Source: Burkholderiales bacterium (GTDB lineage Bacteria; Pseudomonadota; Gammaproteobacteria; Burkholderiales; Burkholderiaceae_C). From it: a DNA stretch of 64,000 bases. Shown here one piece after another: positions 17,347 through 26,543 of this stretch; the first letter of the stretch is position 1; each line of letters starts with the position of its first letter. The position numbers were made by a program, and so were the translations under genes. The stretch is from the NCBI GenBank assembly GCA_025363275.1, contig JANYEE010000115.1, positions 1 to 64,000 on the forward strand. The letters are read 5' to 3'. The notes beneath the pieces are model-generated. The model did not search any database. It worked only from the letters and a program-made list of their open reading frames with translations, and had not been told where the DNA came from.

Positions 17347-17969
17347 ATGACTTTCTGATGAAAAGAACGACCGGGTCATGGGCCCGTTGGGGTGCGTTGC
17401 TGCTGGCGGGTTTGCTGATGCAATGGGGGGTATGGGCGGCCACGGCACCTGCGCCTTTGAAGCTTAAAGCCGGCGTTTTTGAGCCTCCCGGCGCGGCACC
17501 AGAGTTTGCGTTGCGGGGCTCCAATGGCACAGACCTGAAGCTGAGCAACTATCGCGGCAAGCTGGTGCTGATGCTGTTTGGCTTTACCAACTGCCCCGAG
17601 GTGTGCCCCACCACGCTGGCCACACTGGCAGAGGCCCGCAAGACGCTGGGGAAAGAAGCCGATGCCGTGCAGGTGGTATATGTGACGGTGGACCCCGAGC
17701 GTGACGATGTAGGCCGTATCCAAAAATACCTGGCCGCGTTTGACACCAGCTTTGTAGGCGGCACGGCCAAGCCGCAGGTGTTGGAGGCCATGCGCAAGCG
17801 CTATGGCGTGGTGGCAGCCAAGTTGGAGTCGCCCACGGGCGGCTACGGCATGAACCACTCCACGTCGGTGTTTTTGATTGACAGGGTAGGGCGGCTGCGC
17901 GCGATGATGCCCTATGGGCATAGTGCTACGGACTTCGTGCACGACCTGCGTTTGTTGGCTGCGCAGTGA
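17343..17969 (+). CDS. SCO1/SenC family protein
   Basis: LVLMLFGFTNCPEVCPTTLATLAEARKTLG (CxxxC) and later GYGMNHSTSVFLID His; GTGA overlap with upstream gene. Confidence 0.92.
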   Translation: MNDFLMKRTTGSWARWGALLLAGLLMQWGVWAATAPAPLKLKAGVFEPPGAAPEFALRGSNGTDLKLSNYRGKLVLMLFGFTNCPEVCPTTLATLAEARKTLGKEADAVQVVYVTVDPERDDVGRIQKYLAAFDTSFVGGTAKPQVLEAMRKRYGVVAAKLESPTGGYGMNHSTSVFLIDRVGRLRAMMPYGHSATDFVHDLRLLAAQ

Positions 17970-18457
17970 CAGACATCCGCATACCTGCTGGCACCCTGGG
18001 CTTTTTGACGGGCCAACGTCGCGTGCGATGGCTGGTGGGTGCTACCAGCCTGTTGACCGGGCTACTGGGTGCCGTGGCTTGGGCGGCCTTTGCACCGCTG
18101 GAACCCGATTCCCGCGATGAATTGTTTGAGATACCGAACGGCACCTATGCGCGCCGCATGGCGGGCGACAAGGTGGAGATATTGCCCGACACCATCCACC
18201 TGACGCTAGGGCTGAATGACACCCTGTTGCTGAAGAATCTGGACGATGTGCCGCAGGTGTTCGGCCCCGTGTTGATCATGCCGGGACAGAGTTTTCGGCT
18301 GCCATTTGAAAAAGCTTCGACCTACAGTTTTGCCTGCACTGCACACGCCAGCGGGCAAATGAGCGTGATCGTAGCCCCCAGCCCCACCGTGGGCTGGGAC
18401 ACCCTGCAATGGCGGCTGCGCCATTGGAAGAATAACCTGAACAAGAGCCTACCGTGA
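17966..18457 (+). CDS. Membrane-anchored cupredoxin-like protein
   Basis: N-terminal TM, LTLGLNDTLLLKNLDDVPQVFGPVLIMPGQSFRLPFEKASTYSFACTAHASGQMSVIV (C-x2-H-x4-M); GTGA overlaps both sides. Confidence 0.7.
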   Translation: MTDIRIPAGTLGFLTGQRRVRWLVGATSLLTGLLGAVAWAAFAPLEPDSRDELFEIPNGTYARRMAGDKVEILPDTIHLTLGLNDTLLLKNLDDVPQVFGPVLIMPGQSFRLPFEKASTYSFACTAHASGQMSVIVAPSPTVGWDTLQWRLRHWKNNLNKSLP

Positions 18458-19215
18458 CATTGCACGTAAAAAAGATACTGCCGCCCCTGGTGGTGATCGC
18501 CCTGATCATCGCCGTGTGGTGGTGGGTGGTGGTCCAATCTGAAAGTCCTATCTTTCCCACCCCTTGGCAGGTCGTGACCGGCACGCTGGAGCTGGCCGAA
18601 GACGGCACGCTGTGGGAGCACATTGGCGCATCGCTGATGCGTGTGAGCATAGGCTTTGGGCTGGCGATGCTGGTGGCCATTCCGCTGGGCTTGTGGATGG
18701 GTTGGGTGGACAGTGCCTACCGCACCTTCAATCCCATCTTCCAGATGCTGCGGCCCATCTCGCCCATTGCCTGGATTCCCCTGGCCATTTTGTGGTTTGG
18801 TGTCGGTGATGTGTCGCCCATCTTCCTGATTTTTATCTCGTCGGTGTTCCCGATGATTGTGCAAACCACATCTGGCGTGCACACCATTGAGCGGCGCTAC
18901 CTGCGCGCGGCAGCCAACTTTGGCGTGTCGCGCGCGGTGCTATTTCGCCGGGTCGTGATTCCGGCGGTGCTGCCTGAAATCATTGTAGGTATGCGCATTG
19001 GCATCGGCGTGGCCTGGCTGGTGGTAGTGGCGGCGGAAATGATTGCGCTGCGCTCGGGCCTGGGTTACCTGATCATGGATTCACGCAATGCCGGCAACCG
19101 CTATGACCTGGTCATTGCCAGCATGATCATCATCGGTGTGATCGGCCTGCTGCTCGATGGTATTACCCGTTTATTGGAACGACTGAAGACTGTGAAATGG
19201 CGCTATGTCCGATAA
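18454..19215 (+). CDS. ABC transporter permease (NitT/TauT family)
   Basis: LEHIGASLMRVSIGFGLAMLVAIPLGLWMGWV..FNPIFQMLRPISPIAWIPLAILWFG..AAANFGVSRAVLFRRVVIPAVLPEIIVGMRIGIG (EAA-like loop). Confidence 0.95.
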   Translation: MTLHVKKILPPLVVIALIIAVWWWVVVQSESPIFPTPWQVVTGTLELAEDGTLWEHIGASLMRVSIGFGLAMLVAIPLGLWMGWVDSAYRTFNPIFQMLRPISPIAWIPLAILWFGVGDVSPIFLIFISSVFPMIVQTTSGVHTIERRYLRAAANFGVSRAVLFRRVVIPAVLPEIIVGMRIGIGVAWLVVVAAEMIALRSGLGYLIMDSRNAGNRYDLVIASMIIIGVIGLLLDGITRLLERLKTVKWRYVR

Positions 19216-19975
19216 GAGCACAACAACCCACAAGATTGAAGTAGACGCCATCCGTAAAAGTTTTGTGTCTGCCAAAGGCACGCTGCCGGTGATTGGGGGC
19301 CTCAGTTTTACGGTGGCCGATGGCGAATTTGTGGCCATCGTAGGCCCGTCGGGCTGTGGCAAATCGACGCTGATGAACATCATTGCCGGTTTCGAGCAGG
19401 CCGACACCGGCACCGTGAAGGTGGACGGCGCTGAACTCTCGGGCCCCAGCCCCAAGGGCATCGTGATTTCTCAGCATGGCTCGGTGTTTCCGTGGCTCAC
19501 GGTGCAGCAAAACCTGATGTTCGGTCTGAACGATGATGACCATGGCGCTGGGCACAGCGAGCGCGCGGCGCTCGCCGACCACTATGCGGAGATGGTGGGC
19601 CTGAAAGGTTTTGAGAGCAGCTATCCACACGAACTATCAGGCGGCATGCTCAAGCGCGCCGAGCTGGCACGCGCCTTTGTCGTCAAGCCCGAAATTCTGT
19701 ACATGGACGAGCCGTTCTCCGCGCTGGACGCGCTGATGAACATGAAGATGCGCACCGAGCTGCTGCGCATCTTGGAGGAAGAGCGCCACACCGTATTGCT
19801 GATCACGCACGATGTGGAAGAGGCCATCTACATGGCCGATCGCGTGCTGGTGTTATCGCCCCGGCCCACTACCATCCAGGCCAGCTTTACGGTGGACATG
19901 CCGCATCCGCGCAAGCTGTCTAGCCCGCAGGCACAGGAGTTGCGCGAGGCGATTTTGAAAGAGCTGGGGCTCTAA
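19205..19975 (+). CDS. ABC transporter ATP-binding protein (NitT/TauT family)
   Basis: Walker A GPSGCGKST, signature LSGGM, Walker B ILYMDEPFSALD. Confidence 0.96.
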   Translation: MSDKSTTTHKIEVDAIRKSFVSAKGTLPVIGGLSFTVADGEFVAIVGPSGCGKSTLMNIIAGFEQADTGTVKVDGAELSGPSPKGIVISQHGSVFPWLTVQQNLMFGLNDDDHGAGHSERAALADHYAEMVGLKGFESSYPHELSGGMLKRAELARAFVVKPEILYMDEPFSALDALMNMKMRTELLRILEEERHTVLLITHDVEEAIYMADRVLVLSPRPTTIQASFTVDMPHPRKLSSPQAQELREAILKELGL

Positions 19976-19987
19976 GCACACAGATTC

Positions 19988-20482
19988 CTATCGCGGTTTG
20001 GCGAAGCCGCCTTCAGCCCAGGCCACTGCGTTGGCGCGATTGAGTTTAAAGGACGGCAACACTTTCACTCGCGCCAGCAAGTCGCCACCATCATCGGTAG
20101 CTGACAACTGGGCTGCGGGATTTTCTTCATCGGGCGTGATGTCCAATGACACCGTCACGCGCGTGTCGTGCCCCGCAATCCGCGCTGTCACTTCCAGGCT
20201 TTGGTGCAACTCGGCGTGGCGTTGCTGCTCGCTGCGGCGTACAAACTCCGACGCAGTTTTGACCAGCGTGTTGAAGGCATTGATGTCCAGCGGCTTGGGG
20301 TTCTTTTTGTCGCGGCCCATGGTCCAGGGGCCTACCAGTGCGGGCTCGGCTTCGCCATCTTTGGTCATGGCCACAGCCCAGCCATCATCGTCTTCGTTTT
20401 TGATGACCTGCGCGGTCCAGCCGTCATTGCGCCACAGGCGGGCTTCGGTAATTTTGGTGTCGTCTTGCATATTTTGAGTCAT
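19988..20482 (-). CDS. Hypothetical protein
   Basis: 164-aa ORF with coherent acidic/soluble composition, coding-like; no family recognised. Confidence 0.65.
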   Translation of the reverse strand: MTQNMQDDTKITEARLWRNDGWTAQVIKNEDDDGWAVAMTKDGEAEPALVGPWTMGRDKKNPKPLDINAFNTLVKTASEFVRRSEQQRHAELHQSLEVTARIAGHDTRVTVSLDITPDEENPAAQLSATDDGGDLLARVKVLPSFKLNRANAVAWAEGGFAKPR

Positions 20483-20485
20483 TCG

Positions 20486-20536
20486 GGCTGGAGGCCCAGG
20501 TAAATAATGCCTTGGTAGCTATAAAAATCATAGCTA
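20486..20536. repeat. Dispersed intergenic repeat copy 4
   Basis: gggctggaggcccaggtaaataatgccttggtagctataaaaatcatagcta. Confidence 0.75.
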
Positions 20537-20965
20537 TCTGGTCAGCGCTAGGCCGCCACGCAGGCGGGCCAGCACCGTGGCGCGCAGGGGGGGGCGGTGC
20601 GGACTGTAACAGTGCAGGCTAACGCTCCCGCATTTTGCCCACCAGCGCCTGGGCCTTGCGCACATGCGCGCCCACACGGACCACACCGGTGCGCTGCTAC
20701 CCGCGGCCTGCCCCAGCGTTTTGCCACCCGAGGCGACAAAGCCATCCAGTTTCTGTCGCGGGCTGATCGGCAGCAGCATCAACCCGAGCCCCAGTGCCTT
20801 GGCCAGCTCTGCGACGGTAGACAGGCGCGGATCGGTGCCCGTCGATTCAATGCGCTGCACCGTCATGCGTGTCATGGCCGCTCGCTGGGCCAGCTCGGCC
20901 TGGGTCAGACGTTGGGCCTTGCGCAGAGCGATGAGTTGGGTGACTATGCCAATAACAGTATTCAT
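20534..20965 (-). CDS. XRE-family (HipB-like) transcriptional regulator
   Basis: LIALRKAQRLTQAELAQRAAMTRMTVQRIESTGTDPRLSTVAELAKALGLGLMLLP HTH; C-terminal frame less convincing. Confidence 0.75.
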   Translation of the reverse strand: MNTVIGIVTQLIALRKAQRLTQAELAQRAAMTRMTVQRIESTGTDPRLSTVAELAKALGLGLMLLPISPRQKLDGFVASGGKTLGQAAGSSAPVWSVWARMCARPRRWWAKCGSVSLHCYSPHRPPLRATVLARLRGGLALTR

Positions 20966-20971
20966 TGAATC

Positions 20972-20987
20972 TCAAATGATAATTTGA
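20972..20987. promoter_or_regulatory. Inverted repeat TCAAAT-GATA-ATTTGA, candidate XRE autoregulatory operator
   Basis: Perfect 6-bp arms, 7 nt upstream of XRE start. Confidence 0.45.
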
Positions 20988-21364
20988 TGTGTCAAAAATC
21001 ACCTTAAATTTAAAAAATGCTAGCCAAATATAGCTTTTTATTCAGCGGTTAAAACCGCAAGCTTGGGTGTCCCGCGGCCCCAGCGCATTTCCGCCCGACT
21101 GAATCATGATGCTAAGAACAGTGGCTCGTATTTCTATGCGATGGGTTGCAGTGGCATAGCTGCGTTAGTGCCTGGAACCGAAGGGCAGACCCAGGTGATG
21201 AACAGTGCGCTTCAGAAAGACCAGACCGAGATTGAAGCAAGTTGCGCAAAGCCTGGGCTAACGGAGGCGGCTCGCAAGTGCGCTGAGGCGATTCTTTTGC
21301 CTACGCTATCCGCCACAGGCTGGAAGATCGCAGTGGTTTGGCGTTAATCAATCAGTTGGTCGAT

Positions 21365-22627
21365 TCAAAGAAGTTTGAAAGCCAGAATGGCAACCCCAGT
21401 GGGCCCCAGCGCGGCTAGCAGCAATCCCAGGGGATGGATTGCGTTTTCAGTAAATTTTTCTTTCAAAATGGCCGCCCCTGCCGGGTTTGGCGCGTTGGCT
21501 ATCAGGGTTAAGCCGCCGCCGGTCACAGCACCTGCTACCAACGCCACCTTGAACTCTTCGCTCAGACCCGTGACCAATGACCCCAAGTAGGTCAAGGCAG
21601 CGTTGTCAGTGATGGCAGTCAGCGCCGTAGCACCAAAAAACACCGAGTTAACGTTCATGCCCATTAAAACAGGCTCAAGCCACCACTGTTGCAAGCCACC
21701 CAAGACGACCAGACCTGCCAGAAAAAACGCCACCAGCAAGGCTTCTTTGAGAATCAACGGATTCTGGTGGCGCTGATAAGCCGTTGTGAACCCCATAAAG
21801 AACAGAAACAGCCCCATAAAAACTGCGGGGTGGTGCGAGAACACCACCACGAGTGCCAAGAAAACCCCATGCACCACGATGACCGATAGGGGTACCGTGG
21901 TATCGGAATCCTCAGGCGCTTGCTGGCCCATATGCCCCACGTCTTGACGGAACATCAGTGCTGCCGCTGTGGCGTTGATACCTACTGCTATGGCAGCCTT
22001 CCAACCAAAGTGGGTCAGCATGTAGACGAAGTCCCAGTTCCACTTGGTGGCAACCATTAGCACCGGGGGTGCGGCAAAGGATGTCAGCGTTCCGCCAATC
22101 GAAATGTTGACAAACAGCACACCCAAGGTGGCGTACTTCAGGCGTGTCGATGTGTCCTGTGAAAACAAGCTGTCACGCAGCATCAAGGCGGCCAAGGTCA
22201 TGGCCGCTGGCTCGGTGATGAATGAGCCCAGCAGCGGAACGAATGCCAGCACCAGAAAGTAGGTGGCCAATCCCTTTTGGAGTGGCAGGAGCCCGGCAAG
22301 CACGCGGACCGCCGAGGCCGCGACTTGCAGGACAGGACGCGTACCCGCTATCACCATGATGGCAAACACAAACATGGGTTCTGTGAAGTTGCGCGACTCG
22401 AGGTAGGCTGTGGCTTCTTGCTTGCCACTGATAAGAAACATAAAGAGCATCAGCACCATGGCCCAAAAACCAAACACGACTTCAACCTCACCCAGCAGAT
22501 GCCAGATCCCAGCGTGCCGCGGGTTGCGGTGCGCCAAGCCCTCAAAGAACTTGGTGGAGAAAGTGTGGACGACTGCGAGCGCGAAGAGCGCTGCGCCTAT
22601 TACTTGAATCAAGTTGGGTGTTTGCAT
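21365..22627 (-). CDS. Putative Na+/H+ antiporter
   Basis: Multi-TM protein; MQTPNLIQVIGAALFALAVVHTFSTKFFEGLAHRNPRHAGIWHLLGEVEVVFGFWA..TLTSFAAPPVLMVATKWNWD..TALTAITDNAALTYLGSLV. Confidence 0.8.
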   Translation of the reverse strand: MQTPNLIQVIGAALFALAVVHTFSTKFFEGLAHRNPRHAGIWHLLGEVEVVFGFWAMVLMLFMFLISGKQEATAYLESRNFTEPMFVFAIMVIAGTRPVLQVAASAVRVLAGLLPLQKGLATYFLVLAFVPLLGSFITEPAAMTLAALMLRDSLFSQDTSTRLKYATLGVLFVNISIGGTLTSFAAPPVLMVATKWNWDFVYMLTHFGWKAAIAVGINATAAALMFRQDVGHMGQQAPEDSDTTVPLSVIVVHGVFLALVVVFSHHPAVFMGLFLFFMGFTTAYQRHQNPLILKEALLVAFFLAGLVVLGGLQQWWLEPVLMGMNVNSVFFGATALTAITDNAALTYLGSLVTGLSEEFKVALVAGAVTGGGLTLIANAPNPAGAAILKEKFTENAIHPLGLLLAALGPTGVAILAFKLL

Positions 22628-22765
22628 GACTGTGCCTAGTGTGCGTGGCGGCCCGACCGACGCTGAAACCTGTAGCCACTGCCTTGCGCGGTAGCCACAC
22701 CCAATCCGATGTTATCGCGTCCACTGCGTCCAGTCCATTCCACCACGGCCCCGTCCAGATTAGAC

Positions 22766-23671
22766 TCAAATTTGCCCCGTCCAGCCCTGGTCATTCGCTA
22801 CAAAGGCGGCCTGCAGCTCTAACACCCACGCCGCATCCAACGGCCCCTTGGCAGCCCATTCCAAGCTGTGCAGCAAGTGCGCTGCTTTGGCCGTGCCCAC
22901 CACCGCACCGGTCACGCCTGCGGTGGCCAGAGCAAAGCGCAAGGAGATCTCGCCCCATTCCAGGCCGCGGTTGTCCAGGCCCATGGCCTGCCAGCGCAGC
23001 CAGTATTCCTCAGCGTAGTCGCCCATCGGGCGCCGGGCAAAGCGCCACGGGTGGTTGGCCACCGCGCGCTTGGCAATAAAACCCCTGTCTTGCATGGTGG
23101 GCATCAGCGCGCTGATGATGCGCTGGTCACAGATGTTCAGCGAGGCCATGAATCCATCAAAGCGGCCGCAGGCGATGGCGTAGGCCAGGTCGTCGTTCTC
23201 GCCCGAGTAGGCCATGGCGCGCACCTTACCCGCGCGCTTGGCGGCCTCCAGCGCGTCGATCACATCGCCACGTTCCAGGACGCTGCGCGGGCAGGAGTGA
23301 AAGTGGGCGATGTCGATGTGGTCGGTTTGCAGCAGGTGCAGCGCCTGATCTACGCCGGCGGTGATGCAGGGGCCAGTCCAATCCGGCACGCCAGGCACGC
23401 CATAACCCAGCTTGGTAGATATGACGACCTCCGCGCGCCGGTGCGCCAAGTGGCGGCCAATGCGCTCCTCGGAGATGCCGTAGCTGGGAGCGGTATCCAG
23501 TAAGTTGACGCCAGCGTCGACCGCCGTGTTCAGCATGCGGCCCACTTCGGCATCATCGAGCGCCGGGTCGCCAATTTGCGCTGCGCCCAAGCCCAGCGGG
23601 TTGATGAAGATATCGGTCTGGCCGTAGCGGCGCGGTGGGTACATTGTGCAGGTGGGTTTATTGGATGACAT
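22766..23671 (-). CDS. Aldo/keto reductase
   Basis: RRYGQTDIFINPLGLGAAQIG..AVDAGVNLLDTAPSYGISEERIGRHLA..VISTKLGYG..; start MSSNKP overlaps pulA stop. Confidence 0.93.
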   Translation of the reverse strand: MSSNKPTCTMYPPRRYGQTDIFINPLGLGAAQIGDPALDDAEVGRMLNTAVDAGVNLLDTAPSYGISEERIGRHLAHRRAEVVISTKLGYGVPGVPDWTGPCITAGVDQALHLLQTDHIDIAHFHSCPRSVLERGDVIDALEAAKRAGKVRAMAYSGENDDLAYAIACGRFDGFMASLNICDQRIISALMPTMQDRGFIAKRAVANHPWRFARRPMGDYAEEYWLRWQAMGLDNRGLEWGEISLRFALATAGVTGAVVGTAKAAHLLHSLEWAAKGPLDAAWVLELQAAFVANDQGWTGQI

Positions 23672-26405
23672 AGACCAGCGCCGTGCGTGCGGGCAGGGTG
23701 AAGCGGCCTGTTGCCGAATCAAACTGCGCACTTGCGGGGCGCTGGTCAGCTGTATCTTGTGCGGTGTGCACGGGGTGTAGACGGTAGGCCTTGCCGGCTT
23801 CTTGCGGCAGGTTCAGCGTTTGCGGCACTTTGTCTACGTTGATGAAGTACAGCAGTTCCTTGAAGTTGGCACCAGCGTAGCCTTTGCCATCCACGTGACC
23901 AACCTGCACCACCGGGTTTTGCCCTGGGCCTACATTGTGAAAGCTCAGACGTTCTTGAATATCGGCCGCAGTGCGCAGGCGCAGTAGCGTGGTGCTAGCG
24001 CGGATTCTCAGCAGGTCGTTGAACATGTCGCGCGCTTTTGTAATGTCGGTCGGTGCCGGGCGGTTGGCCGGGTCAGCCAGGAGGGGTGCCATCAGCGACC
24101 AGCTCTCGCCGTTGTCGGGCTTGGGTGGCAGGCCGGTGCCAAAGTAGTTGGTCTGGTAAGTCCAGTCTAAGCGGTTAAACCAGTCGCCCGAGTCGTAGCT
24201 GTTGCGGTCCATGGATTTGGAGCGCAGTACTTCGGTACCCGCATGAAAATACGCCACGCCCTGGCTGAAGGCATTGATGGCCACACCCAGCATCTGCACC
24301 CGCACGCGGTCTGCGGTGCTGGTGCCGGGGGGCAGGCGGAATACATTGAGGTCATACAGCGTCTGGTTGTCGTGGTTCTCGATGTAGTTCACCACTTCGC
24401 TGGGTTCGCTCACGTAGCCTGCGGGTTGGCCGCCGTAGTCGATCTCGGAGAGTTTGCGGCTGAGGCCCTTGTAGGTTTGCATTTCATAGTTTCGCACCGA
24501 TCCCGCCAAGCCCACCCGTACCATGTCTGCGGTGCGCAGCAGGTCGTCTTTGATGGCGCCCGACTGCGCATTGCGGTCGTACACCATACCGTTGATATAG
24601 CCCTGGTTACCGATCTGGTCCATACCGCTATCGCTCGCGCTTCCGCCGCGTACGGCATCGCGCCCGCGGTCGCTAAACGTGCCAATGCCTGTGCCATTCA
24701 GGGACAACTGCGAGGCCTGTACAAAACGCGCACCGTTAGCCACCTCGCCAAAGTTCCAGCCCTCGCCGATCAGGTTGATGTGGCGGCCAGCCGCCTGGTT
24801 GACGCGCTTTTGCAGTGCCACCATCACATCGCGCGGCTGGTGGGCCATCAGGTCAAAGCGAAACGAGTCCATGCGGTAGTGGCGGGTCCACAGATCTACC
24901 GAATCCAGCATCAGCTTGCCCATCATCAGGTGCTCTGTGGCAGTGTTGTCGCAGCAGGTGGATCGCTCTACCGCGCCAAACGCATCCAGTCGCTGGTAGT
25001 AACCGGGCACGATACGGTCCAGCACCGAGCGCTCCACCTGGCCCGACACTGTGGTGTGGTTATAGACTAGGTCCATGCCCACGCGTAGGCCCACCTTGTG
25101 CAGCGCCATCACCATTTGGCGAAGTTCGATCACGCGCCTGGCACCATCTTGCGCATCGGTGGCGTAGCTGCCCTCGGGCGCGCTGTAGTGGTAAGGGTCA
25201 TAGCCCCAGTTGAAGCAATCGGTGGCAGCAACGGCTTGTATTGCGGCTTGCGGTGCTTCGCTGTCGCCACGTGCTGGTGGGGCAATGCTGGGGCTCACAC
25301 AGCCTTGTTCGGGCACGGTGGCCAGGTCAAAAATGGGCAGAAGGTGTACATCCGTCATACCCGCCTGAGCCAGGGCTTGCAGGTGGCGCATGCCATTGGA
25401 TGTGGTCTGTGTAAATGCCAGGTATTTGCCGCGCTGCGCAGCGGGTACCGTGGCGTCCTGTAAAGAAAAATCTCGAACATGTAGCTCATACACCGTCATG
25501 TCCACAGAGGCTTTCAGGGGCTGCGGCGTGGCTTGTTTGTCCCAGCCTGCAGGCTTAAGTGCAGCGCTGTTCAGGTCAGCGACATAACTGCGTTTGGAGT
25601 CGGCGTTCAGGCTCACCGAATACGGGTCGGTTACGCGGTTGCGCACCAAGCCCACACCAGGCACGATGCCATCGATCAAGTAGGTGTAGTACTGGCCCTG
25701 CAGATTCTGCGCGAGTTGACCCGACCAGATACCGGTAGCGGGGTCACGTTGCACGGCTGTGGCGGAGGTCGCATTGCCAGTCGCACTAGGGAATTGGCAC
25801 AGTGTTACGGCTTGGGCAGTGGGCGCCCACAGCTTGAACCGCGTTTGCTTGGGAGCTACTGTTGCGCCCAAGTCGCTTACACCAGCGGCTTGCGCATACA
25901 GGTCATCTAGCGCACCCGCAATTTGTAGGGCCGTAACCCGCGTGATCAAACCCTTGGCATCCTCCTGCGCCAGCAACACTTGCTGCCGTAACAGTGCGCC
26001 GATGCGCGGTACATCCGCAGCGCTTACTTGCAACATCACACCCGGTTTGACGTATTTAAAGCGCGTGGTCAGTGCCGTAGGAATCGACCCGCCAGCAGGC
26101 TGTAGCGCTACTGCGCCATCAAAGCCAGCCGCTACTTGTCCCACTTGCAAGCGCAACTGGCCAGTAGCCGAGTGGTACAGCTTGAAGTTGCCGGCCATGG
26201 CCGCATCGGGCCACTGCAGCAGGCTGCGGTTGAGCCACACGCCCTGGGGTGTTTTGGTGCTGGGCTGCAGTGGTGGCGGTGCCGCCCGCAACACCGTTTG
26301 AAAGGCCGGGCTATTGCAGGCTGCCAACGCGCTAGGGTCTGCGCCCGCCGCGAAAGATTGCACTGCCCACAGACTGACCATGAGGGTAAAAGCGGATCGC
26401 TGCAT
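23658..26405 (-). CDS. pulA: Secreted pullulanase-type alpha-1,6-glucosidase (GH13)
   Basis: Signal peptide MQRSAFTLMVSLWAVQSFAAG; YNHTTVSGQ, DSFRFDLMAHQPRDVM, LIGEGWNFGEV, YIENHDNQTLYD. Confidence 0.93.
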   Translation of the reverse strand: MQRSAFTLMVSLWAVQSFAAGADPSALAACNSPAFQTVLRAAPPPLQPSTKTPQGVWLNRSLLQWPDAAMAGNFKLYHSATGQLRLQVGQVAAGFDGAVALQPAGGSIPTALTTRFKYVKPGVMLQVSAADVPRIGALLRQQVLLAQEDAKGLITRVTALQIAGALDDLYAQAAGVSDLGATVAPKQTRFKLWAPTAQAVTLCQFPSATGNATSATAVQRDPATGIWSGQLAQNLQGQYYTYLIDGIVPGVGLVRNRVTDPYSVSLNADSKRSYVADLNSAALKPAGWDKQATPQPLKASVDMTVYELHVRDFSLQDATVPAAQRGKYLAFTQTTSNGMRHLQALAQAGMTDVHLLPIFDLATVPEQGCVSPSIAPPARGDSEAPQAAIQAVAATDCFNWGYDPYHYSAPEGSYATDAQDGARRVIELRQMVMALHKVGLRVGMDLVYNHTTVSGQVERSVLDRIVPGYYQRLDAFGAVERSTCCDNTATEHLMMGKLMLDSVDLWTRHYRMDSFRFDLMAHQPRDVMVALQKRVNQAAGRHINLIGEGWNFGEVANGARFVQASQLSLNGTGIGTFSDRGRDAVRGGSASDSGMDQIGNQGYINGMVYDRNAQSGAIKDDLLRTADMVRVGLAGSVRNYEMQTYKGLSRKLSEIDYGGQPAGYVSEPSEVVNYIENHDNQTLYDLNVFRLPPGTSTADRVRVQMLGVAINAFSQGVAYFHAGTEVLRSKSMDRNSYDSGDWFNRLDWTYQTNYFGTGLPPKPDNGESWSLMAPLLADPANRPAPTDITKARDMFNDLLRIRASTTLLRLRTAADIQERLSFHNVGPGQNPVVQVGHVDGKGYAGANFKELLYFINVDKVPQTLNLPQEAGKAYRLHPVHTAQDTADQRPASAQFDSATGRFTLPARTALVYVIQ

Positions 26406-26415
26406 AAAAATCTCA

Positions 26416-26428
26416 GTAGTATGATTAC
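26416..26428. promoter_or_regulatory. Operator-like site upstream of pulA (GTAGT-ATG-ATTAC)
   Basis: One mismatch from GTAGT-N3-ACTAC; 11 nt from pulA ATG. Confidence 0.45.
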
Positions 26429-26515
26429 ATTGATGCCAGGAAGTATGCCCCAATCACTCATGAATTGATTGAAAGTTAATACAATTTTGAAGCTCTCGCG
26501 GTTTTATAAATATTA

Positions 26516-26528
26516 GTAGTTTTACTAC
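26516..26528. promoter_or_regulatory. Operator-like palindrome upstream of GH13 gene (GTAGT-TTT-ACTAC)
   Basis: Perfect GTAGT-N3-ACTAC, same form as glgP upstream site. Confidence 0.6.
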
Positions 26529-26543
26529 ATTAAGGTCTAGGGC

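Noticed and set aside
21063-21347. 94-aa ORF between XRE regulator and antiporter
   Set aside because: No recognisable domain, no clear ribosome-binding site or signal; coding status undecided, so not listed as a feature.
24243-25070. 275-aa plus-strand ORF inside pulA
   Set aside because: Opposite conserved GH13 catalytic motifs; no independent coding evidence.
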